Positions 55,868 through 64,000 of a stretch of 64,000 nt of DNA are shown one piece after another. The notes below the pieces were generated by a model, which was not told where the DNA came from, did not search any database, and saw only the letters and a list, made by a program, of their open reading frames with translations. This DNA comes from Nocardioides jiangxiensis (lineage in GTDB: Bacteria > Actinomycetota > Actinomycetes > Propionibacteriales > Nocardioidaceae), in the NCBI RefSeq assembly GCF_030580915.1, contig NZ_JAUQTA010000001.1, positions 1,674,001 through 1,738,000 on the forward strand. Reading direction: 5' to 3'. Position 1 is the first letter of the stretch. Every line of letters begins with the position of its first letter. The translations under genes were made by a program, and so were the position numbers.

Positions 55868-57999
55868 GCGTGGTGCTCCGCATCTGCTTGGAGGAGGACG
55901 AGGGAGTGCGAGGCGAGCGTGATCGTCCGGCCCGCGAAGACCTCGGTCCCGACCGGGAGGAGAGGGTCCGTCGACAGGACGACCGTGCCTGCCTGGATCC
56001 ACTTGTTCGGGGGCAGGTCGCACGCACAGTCGTGCTCGGAGCCGTTGAGCCAGAGCAGGAACGACGCGTCGCGCAGCACCTCGCCGCGCGGTCCCGGCGC
56101 GCGCAGCGGGGAGCCCGAGACGAACATGCCGATCACCCGGAGGAGGTCGTCGTGCCAGTCGTCGGTGGTCATCTCGCGGCCGGTCGGGTGGATCCAGGCC
56201 AGGTCGGGCGGCCCGCCGGGCACGGTCGGCCGGCCCTCGAACCAGTGCCGCTGCCGCAGGGCCGGGTGCTCGCGCCGGATCCGGAGGGCGGCCCGTGTGA
56301 TCTCGAAGAGGTCGAGCCAGGCGTTGTCTGCGGACCAGTCGACCCAGGAGATCTCGTTGTCCTGGCAGAACGCGTTGTTGTTGCCCCCCTGCGTGCGGCC
56401 GCGCTCGTCACCGGCGGTCAGCATGGGCACGCCGTTGGAGAGGCAGAGGCTGGCGATCAGGTTCGCCGCGAGGCGGTGGCGCGTCGCGAGCACGTCCTCG
56501 TCGTCGGTCTCGCCCTCGACGCCGCAGTTCCAGGACCGGTTGTCGTCGGTGCCGTCGCGGTTCTCCTCGCCGTTGGCCTCGTTGTGCTTCTGGTCGTAGC
56601 TGACCAGGTCGCGCAGCGTGAACCCGTCGTGGGCGGTGATGAAGTTGACCGAGGCGTACGGCGAGCGCCCGTCGTCGGCGTACAGGTCCGCGGAGCCGGC
56701 GAGCCGGGTCGCGACCGTGCGGATGCCGTCGGAGCGTCCTCGCCAGAAGTCCCGCATGGTGTCGCGGTACTGGTCGTTCCACTCGACCCACGGCGGCGGG
56801 TACTGACCGACCCGGTAGCCGTCCATGGAGGCGTCCCAGGGTTCGGCGATGAGCTTCACGTGGCGCAGCACCGGGTCCTGGCTGATGGTCGTGAGCAGGT
56901 GACCGTGCATGTCGACCTCGTACCCAGACCGGGTGATCGCTGACATGAGGTCGAAGCGGAAGCCGTCGACGTGCATGTCGGTCACCCAGTAGCGCAGCGA
57001 GTCGAGGATCAGGCGCAGGGCGCTCGGGTCGCTGCTGTTGACCGTGTTGCCGCAGCCGGTGACGTCCCAGTAGGTGTCGTCGAAGCCGCCCTCGTCGGCG
57101 GGGGCGCCCCGGCGATAGAAGCTCCGGTCGTCCAGGCCGCGCCACGACAGCGTGGGTCCGGAGGGGCCGCCCTCCGCGGTGTGGTTGTAGACCACGTCGA
57201 GGATGACCTCGATGCCCGCGGCGTGGAGGCTGCGGACCATCTCCTTGAACTCGCGGACCTGCTGGCCCCGGTCCCCGCTGGCCGAGTAACCGCCGTGCGG
57301 GGCGAAGAACCCGATCGTGTTGTAGCCCCAGTAGTTGGTCGCGCCGCGGTCGAGCAGGGCGGTCTCGGAGACGAAGTGGTGGATCGGCAGCAGCTCGACA
57401 GCGGTGACACCGAGGTCGTGGAGGTAGCCCGTCACGACGTCGTGCCCCAGGGCGGCGTACGTGCCGCGGAGGTCGGGCGGGATCCGGTCGTGGAGCTGGG
57501 TGAACCCGCGGGTGTGGAGCTCGTAGATGACGGTGTCGCGCCAGCGGTGCCGGAGGGGGGCGTCGCCCTGCCAGTCGAACTCGTCGTGCACGACCACGCC
57601 GAGGGGCACCGACCCGGCGGAGTCGAGGTCGGAGCGCTGCCCGGGGTCGTCGAGGTCGTGGCTGAAGATCGACGGCCCGTTCTCCAGGGTGCCCGACACG
57701 GCGCGCGCGTACGGGTCCAGCAGGAGCTTGGCAGGGTTGAAGCGGTGACCGGCCTCCGGCTCCCACGGCCCGTCGGCCCGGAAGCCGTAGCGTGTGCCGA
57801 CGGCGACCCCCGGCACGGCGCCGTGCCAGATCCCGAGGGTCTGCTCGGTCAGCCGGTGGCGGGTCTCGGTGCCGTCGTCGTCGACCAGACAGACCCACAG
57901 GTCGGTCGCGGAGGGAGCATGGACGGCGAAGTTGGTCGCCTCGTCGGACCACGTCGCGCCGAGCGGCCAGTTGCGGCCGGGCCAGATCGGTGCAGTCAT
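55864..57999 (-). CDS. glgX: Glycogen debranching enzyme
   Basis: 711 residues, isoamylase-type GH13_11. N-terminal CBM48 (WPLGATWSDEATNFAVHAP), then DVVYNHTAEG, nucleophile Asp in DGFRFDLMSAI, Glu in KLIAEPWDAS and ITAHDGFTLRDLVSY. It removes branches and so feeds glucan back to catabolism. First gene of glgX-glgE-glgB-glgC-glgM, all joined by ATGA overlaps. The promoter carries an element also present at pgi. Confidence 0.95.
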   Translation of the reverse strand: MTAPIWPGRNWPLGATWSDEATNFAVHAPSATDLWVCLVDDDGTETRHRLTEQTLGIWHGAVPGVAVGTRYGFRADGPWEPEAGHRFNPAKLLLDPYARAVSGTLENGPSIFSHDLDDPGQRSDLDSAGSVPLGVVVHDEFDWQGDAPLRHRWRDTVIYELHTRGFTQLHDRIPPDLRGTYAALGHDVVTGYLHDLGVTAVELLPIHHFVSETALLDRGATNYWGYNTIGFFAPHGGYSASGDRGQQVREFKEMVRSLHAAGIEVILDVVYNHTAEGGPSGPTLSWRGLDDRSFYRRGAPADEGGFDDTYWDVTGCGNTVNSSDPSALRLILDSLRYWVTDMHVDGFRFDLMSAITRSGYEVDMHGHLLTTISQDPVLRHVKLIAEPWDASMDGYRVGQYPPPWVEWNDQYRDTMRDFWRGRSDGIRTVATRLAGSADLYADDGRSPYASVNFITAHDGFTLRDLVSYDQKHNEANGEENRDGTDDNRSWNCGVEGETDDEDVLATRHRLAANLIASLCLSNGVPMLTAGDERGRTQGGNNNAFCQDNEISWVDWSADNAWLDLFEITRAALRIRREHPALRQRHWFEGRPTVPGGPPDLAWIHPTGREMTTDDWHDDLLRVIGMFVSGSPLRAPGPRGEVLRDASFLLWLNGSEHDCACDLPPNKWIQAGTVVLSTDPLLPVGTEVFAGRTITLASHSLVLLQADAEHHA

Positions 58000-58054
58000 G
58001 CCGATGGGGTGTCCTCGCTGTCGGGCGGCGTGACCAGCATCACGTCACTGCTTG

Positions 58055-58073
58055 CAAGAGTACAGACTTTTGC
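58055..58073. promoter_or_regulatory. Regulatory element at the glgX promoter
   Basis: GTACAGACTTTTGC at 58060-58073 is identical to 60961-60974 at pgi-gap. On the minus strand it reads GCAAAAGTCTGTACTCT, with TACTCT (58061-58056) placed as a -10 box for glgX. It lies in the glgX/ROK-regulator intergenic region. Confidence 0.65.
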
Positions 58074-58127
58074 CACGTTCGACTACCTAAGTGTCGGTTC
58101 ATCGGTCGAGATCCGCACCGGTTTGTG

Positions 58128-58133
58128 TAATCT
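58128..58133 (+). promoter_or_regulatory. -10 box of a predicted leaderless promoter (ROK regulator)
   Basis: TAATCT is 7 bases before the ATG at 58141 with no ribosome binding site. Confidence 0.5.
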
Positions 58134-58140
58134 CCGGGCT

Positions 58141-59316
58141 ATGGCGCAGCACGCGGTGACCCCGACGGCGGGAGCGATCCTCGAACTCATCCGACGGGGC
58201 GAGGTCACGACGCGTGCCGAGGTCGCCGCGGCCACCGGGCTCTCGCGCACGGCCGTGACGGCTCGCCTCAGCGCCCTCCTCGCCTCCGGTCTGGTCGTCG
58301 AGGGCCCCGAAGGCCCGTCCACCGGTGGCCGCCCGCCGGTCCGGCTGCAGTTCAACGCCGCTGCGGGCGCCGTGCTCGCCGCAGCCCTCGGCCGCAGCCG
58401 CACCCAGATGGCCGTGTGCGACCTCGAGGGACGGGTCCTGGCGTCCTCGGAGTTCGACCACGAGGATGGCCATACCCCGGACGAGCTGATGCCACGCGTG
58501 CGCGCCGCGCTCGATGCCCTGATGGTCGAGGCCGGCGTCTCGGCTGACCGGGTGCGCGGCGTGGGCCTGAGCCTGCCGTGCACCATCGACCCGGCCACCG
58601 GGATGAGCCTCTCCTCGCCGGTCATGCGTGGATGGGACGGTGTGCCGCTCGGCCGCTGGTTCGAGGACTTCGACTGCCTCGTGCACGTCGAGAACGACGC
58701 CAACGCGCTCGCCCTGGCCGAGACCCACGGCCACGCGCTCCGGTGGCCCGACCTCGTCGTGCTCAAGGCCTCCACCGGCCTGGGCGCCGGTGTCCTCGTC
58801 GGTGGACAGCTGGTCCGCGGCTTCCGCGGGGCAGCCGGGGAGATGGGCCACACCAAGGTCGCTGCCGCCGACGGTCGCGTCTGCCGCTGCGGCGACGTCG
58901 GCTGTGTCGATGCGGTCGCCGGTGGCTGGGCGATCGTGCAGGACAGTGTCGAGGCGGGAGAGCCCGCGGCCCACATCCGCGACCTCGTCGCCCGTGCGCT
59001 CGACGGCGACGCCTCCGCGCGGCGCCGGATCCGCGAGAGCGGCCGCCGTGTCGGCGAGGTGCTCGCCGGCGTGGTCAACCTGCTCAACCCGGGTGCGCTC
59101 GTCATCGGCGGCGACCTCGCGGCGGCGTACGACATCTTCGTGGCCGGCCTCCGCGAGACCCTGTACGCCGGTGCGACGGCCGCGGCCTCCACGGCGCTCG
59201 AGATCGTCCCCTCCACGCACGGTGCGGACTCCGGGATCGTCGGATGCGCGCAGGCCGCGGTCAGCGACGTGCTCCGCCCCGACAGTGTCGACGCGATGCT
59301 GCGCCGCCACGCCTGA
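58141..59316 (+). CDS. ROK-family transcriptional regulator
   Basis: 391 residues. An N-terminal winged helix (AILELIRRGEVTTRAEVAAA, TGLSRTAVTARLSALLASGL) is followed by a ROK sugar-kinase-like domain with VENDANALALAE, GEMGHTKV and the zinc motif CRCGDVGC. The layout matches NagC/Mlc-like glucose-responsive regulators. It sits between glgX and pgi, and an identical 14-base element occurs in both flanking promoters, so control of glycogen and pgi/gap genes is a good working idea. Confidence 0.92.
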   Translation: MAQHAVTPTAGAILELIRRGEVTTRAEVAAATGLSRTAVTARLSALLASGLVVEGPEGPSTGGRPPVRLQFNAAAGAVLAAALGRSRTQMAVCDLEGRVLASSEFDHEDGHTPDELMPRVRAALDALMVEAGVSADRVRGVGLSLPCTIDPATGMSLSSPVMRGWDGVPLGRWFEDFDCLVHVENDANALALAETHGHALRWPDLVVLKASTGLGAGVLVGGQLVRGFRGAAGEMGHTKVAAADGRVCRCGDVGCVDAVAGGWAIVQDSVEAGEPAAHIRDLVARALDGDASARRRIRESGRRVGEVLAGVVNLLNPGALVIGGDLAAAYDIFVAGLRETLYAGATAAASTALEIVPSTHGADSGIVGCAQAAVSDVLRPDSVDAMLRRHA

Positions 59317-59331
59317 CCCTTCCGGAGCGGG

Positions 59332-62053
<2,722 letters not shown>

Positions 62054-62077
62054 GCCGGTCCCGGCTCGACGGCCGGC

Positions 62078-62277
62078 TCACTGGGGCTGGGTGAAGAACC
62101 CGTCCGGGTCGTAGCTGCGCCGCACCTGCTGCAGGCGCGGCCAGCTCGCCCCGAAGTACGCCGTGCCCGGGTCGGGCAGCGAGGCGTCGGCGTAGGTGAC
62201 GTAGGCGTGGTCCCCGACGCAGCGGCGGCGCCGGTCACCAGCAGGGCCCGGCGGCTCAGACCCGCCAGGGTCAGTGC
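62078..62277 (-). pseudogene. Remnant of a Tat-exported FAD-linked oxidase (BBE type)
   Basis: On the minus strand, 62277-62215 encodes a Tat-like signal (LTLAGLSRRALLVTGAAAAS). It is joined after about 62210 and in another frame to HAYVTYADASLPDPGTAYFG, then WPRLQQVRRSYDPDGFF and stop. That is the usual C-terminal BBE end of FAD-linked oxidases. The middle of the gene, more than 400 residues in relatives, is missing, and no good start codon is left. This is an internal-deletion remnant. Confidence 0.65.
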
Positions 62278-62657
62278 CCGTCGATCCGGCAGGCGTCGGT
62301 CGCGCCCGGGAGCCGGTAGCGGTTGCGCGCCACCCAGCCGTAGACCACGGCGGCCACCACCCGGACCAGCGGCAGCGTCATCAGCCAGCCCGCGAGCCGG
62401 TACGGCGCGGCGCACGTGCGCAGCGCGGCCGCGATCGCCTGCGCGCCGGACGCAGTCGCCCGACCGGAGACGTCGAGCCACCAGGCCGCCGTCGTGACGT
62501 CGTCCTCGGTCAGCTGGAGGGCCTCGAGGTCCTGCGACTGCCACGGCGCGACCGTGCACGTGCCGTGGCGCTCGAGCCAGCGTGCGCACGTGGTGCAGAA
62601 GCCGCAGTCGGCGTCGTACAGGACGGTGCCCGCGAGGCGCGTCAACGGCGGGATCAT
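62271..62657 (-). CDS. DCC-family thiol-disulfide protein (DUF393)
   Basis: 128 residues. The family motif DADCGFCTTCARWL carries the DxxCxxC pair near residues 17-25, followed by the conserved VAPWQSQDLEALQL and a C-terminal helical part (YRLAGWLMTLPLVRVVAAVVYGW, NRYRLPGATDACRIDG). DCC proteins are thioredoxin-like with unknown substrates. It is divergent from the sirtuin gene, 34 bases away. Confidence 0.88.
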   Translation of the reverse strand: MIPPLTRLAGTVLYDADCGFCTTCARWLERHGTCTVAPWQSQDLEALQLTEDDVTTAAWWLDVSGRATASGAQAIAAALRTCAAPYRLAGWLMTLPLVRVVAAVVYGWVARNRYRLPGATDACRIDGH

Positions 62658-62678
62658 GCTCCGAGCGTACGTGCGGCT

Positions 62679-62684
62679 TAGAGT
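62679..62684 (+). promoter_or_regulatory. -10 box of a predicted leaderless promoter (sirtuin)
   Basis: TAGAGT lies 7 bases before the ATG at 62692, without a Shine-Dalgarno sequence. Confidence 0.5.
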
Positions 62685-62691
62685 GCCGGTC

Positions 62692-63390
62692 ATGCGCATC
62701 GTGGTCCTGACCGGCGCCGGCGTCTCCGCGGAGAGCGGCGTGCCGACGTTCCGTGACGCCGACGGCCTCTGGGAGGGGCACCGGGTCGAGGACGTCGCCA
62801 CCCCCGAGGGGTACGACGCGGACCCGGCGCTCGTCCACGCCTTCTACGACGCGCGCCGCGCCGCGCTCGCCGACGTGGTGCCCAATGCGGCCCACCTCGC
62901 GCTCGGCCGTCTCGAGTCGGTGCTCGGCGACGACCTCACCATCGTCACCCAGAACGTCGACGACCTCCACGAGCGCGGCGGCGCCCACCATGTCGTCCAC
63001 ATGCACGGTGAGCTGCTGTCGGCGCTGTGCCGCGCCTGTGGCCACCGCTTCCCGTGGATCACCGACCTCGGCGATCGTCCGGCCTGTCCCGGCTGCGGGG
63101 TGAGCGAGCTCCGCCCGGACATCGTGTGGTTCGGCGAGATGCCCTACGAGATGGACCGCATCTCCCACGCCCTCGCGGCGGCCGACCTCTTCGTCTCGAT
63201 CGGCACGTCCGGTGCGGTCTACCCGGCGGCGGGTTTCGTCATCGAGGCCCGGGCTCGTGGCATCCGCAGCCTGGAGCTCAACCTCGAGCCGTCGGAAGGC
63301 ACCCACTGGTTCGACGAGGCACGCCAGGGCAAGGCCGGCGACCTCGTGCCGCGCTGGGTCGACGAGGTCATCGCTTCCCTCGGACTCTGA
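62692..63390 (+). CDS. cobB: NAD-dependent protein deacylase, sirtuin class III
   Basis: 232 residues. NAD-binding VLTGAGVSAESGVPTFRDA, catalytic TQNVDDLHERGG with His in HMHGEL, and a four-Cys zinc site (CRACGH, CPGCG). The YxxR motif in FYDARRAAL is the mark of class III sirtuins, which prefer succinyl and malonyl lysine over acetyl. Likely to adjust enzymes of central metabolism, but targets are unknown. Confidence 0.93.
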   Translation: MRIVVLTGAGVSAESGVPTFRDADGLWEGHRVEDVATPEGYDADPALVHAFYDARRAALADVVPNAAHLALGRLESVLGDDLTIVTQNVDDLHERGGAHHVVHMHGELLSALCRACGHRFPWITDLGDRPACPGCGVSELRPDIVWFGEMPYEMDRISHALAAADLFVSIGTSGAVYPAAGFVIEARARGIRSLELNLEPSEGTHWFDEARQGKAGDLVPRWVDEVIASLGL

Positions 63391-63396
63391 GCCACG

Positions 63397-63570
63397 TCAT
63401 CGCATGACGGCGGTGACCACCGCGTTGCCGAGCGGATCGCCGTCGTGCAGCGGGCCGCCGGTGCTGATCAGCCGTAGCTCGGGTCGCCTGGTCTGCGGGA
63501 AGACCGTGGCGGCCGGGAAGGTGCCGCGGGCGTAGTAGTCGATCCCGGTCACGTGGCAGGCACGCCATGC
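63397..63570 (-). pseudogene. Sortase-like C-terminal remnant lacking the catalytic Cys
   Basis: The minus strand encodes HVTGIDYYARGTFPAATVF, then PELRLISTGGPLHDGDPLGN and a stop. This matches the C-terminal part of class E/F sortases, where the equivalent of ISTGG reads ITCGG with the catalytic Cys. Upstream the frame is not convincing and no N-terminal sortase half is found. The gene is probably dead. The rest of 63571-63819 shows nothing I can support. Confidence 0.45.
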
Positions 63571-63819
63571 GGCGAAGGGACGGCGAGGGTGTCGTACGCA
63601 AACCCCTTGGGGACGAACAGCCAGTGCTGCGGCTCAGCTCGCCGATGTGGATCCCGTGCACCTGGCGTTGGAGGAGACGCCCCAGGAGCCCGACCAGCCG
63701 TGCAGGGAGCGGTCGGACGACGGGACCCTTGCGCCGGCGAATCTCGGGGCCGCCGTGGCTGAGGAGTTCCCGGGTTCCCAGCGGCCGGATATCCGGTCGG
63801 CGCGGGCAGGCGCCGTCGT

Positions 63820-63825
63820 TAGGCT
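63820..63825 (+). promoter_or_regulatory. -10 box of a predicted leaderless promoter (right-edge gene)
   Basis: TAGGCT is 6 bases before the ATG at 63832 with no ribosome binding site. Confidence 0.5.
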
Positions 63826-63831
63826 TCGGTC

Positions 63832-64000
63832 ATGACTGACGCGCCTGCTGCCCACGTTGACGCCCGGGGACTCCTCGACGCGATCACGGGGCGCGAGGCG
63901 TGGGCGGCGATCCGGCTGCGCGACTCCGCGACGGTGACGCTCGTCGGCGGTCCCCGCTCCGAGGTCGCCAGCATCCTCGACATCCCGCTCGAGACGGGCG
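63832..64000 (+). CDS. Unidentified protein, 5' end only
   Basis: 56 codons are visible from the ATG at 63832 to the window edge, beginning MTDAPAAHVDARGLLDAITG. Codon use matches the neighbours and the start fits the local leaderless pattern. Too little is present to name a family. Confidence 0.6.
   Translation, partial: MTDAPAAHVDARGLLDAITGREAWAAIRLRDSATVTLVGGPRSEVASILDIPLETG

Noticed and set aside
53786..56023. Longer glgE start at 56023
   Set aside because: It would lie 160 bases inside glgX and add an Arg/Pro-rich tail; the ATG at 55867 overlaps the glgX stop like every other junction in the operon.

Overview
The window is high-GC DNA with dense, tightly overlapping genes, many GTG or TTG starts, and gene families typical of Actinobacteria (SigK/RskA, the GlgE glycogen route, a homodimeric AceE pyruvate dehydrogenase, a DUF6458-like membrane protein). 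A Nocardioidaceae member, probably Nocardioides-like, is the best guess. That is inference from gene content and codon use, not a database match. No rRNA, tRNA, CRISPR array, insertion sequence or prophage was seen.

Layout. 1-380: start of a small membrane protein gene and an intergenic region. 381-10823: recC-recB-recD with overlapping stops and starts, a lipoprotein and an LCAD-type acyl-CoA dehydrogenase. 10942-12889: RNA 2',3'-cyclic phosphodiesterase, an NADP-binding reductase-like protein and an ACT-domain protein. 12941-16164: sigK-rskA, a divergent membrane-anchored molybdopterin oxidoreductase and a Met-rich lipoprotein, tied together by three copies of one ECF-type promoter. 16226-22065: a secreted Cys protein, menB, several unknowns, an MBL-fold hydrolase and a frameshifted TPR regulator. 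22205-27867: aceF, aceE, a LysR regulator and a lipoate ligase-like gene. 27948-30098: aldo/keto reductase and MFS exporter. 30118-62053: a nearly continuous central-carbon block (glpX, zwf, pgm, glk, eda, edd, LacI regulator, an alpha-glucoside ABC uptake operon with two GH13 hydrolases and a PfkB kinase, a DUF4032 protein, glgX-glgE-glgB-glgC-glgM, ROK regulator, pgi, gap). 62078-64000: a decayed FAD oxidase remnant, a DCC-family thiol protein, a sirtuin, a decayed sortase remnant and the start of an unidentified gene.

How the genes work together. An imported alpha-glucoside would be split to glucose and perhaps fructose, then phosphorylated by the ROK glucokinase and the PfkB kinase. It could then go through Zwf and the Entner-Doudoroff enzymes to pyruvate and on through AceE/AceF, or be stored through Pgm, GlgC, GlgM, GlgE, GlgB and GlgX. 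Shared sequence elements in front of glgX and pgi, and related ones at zwf and edd, suggest common control. A pair of T-N11-A palindromes links the LysR regulator to aceE.

Most unusual points: (1) the SigK module, in which a sigma factor with a conserved Cys pair appears to drive a molybdo-enzyme and a lipoprotein that is 17% methionine; (2) a 335-bp identical tract between two otherwise diverged GH13 paralogues 7 kb apart; (3) a recurring leaderless-promoter pattern; (4) two gene remnants near the right end.
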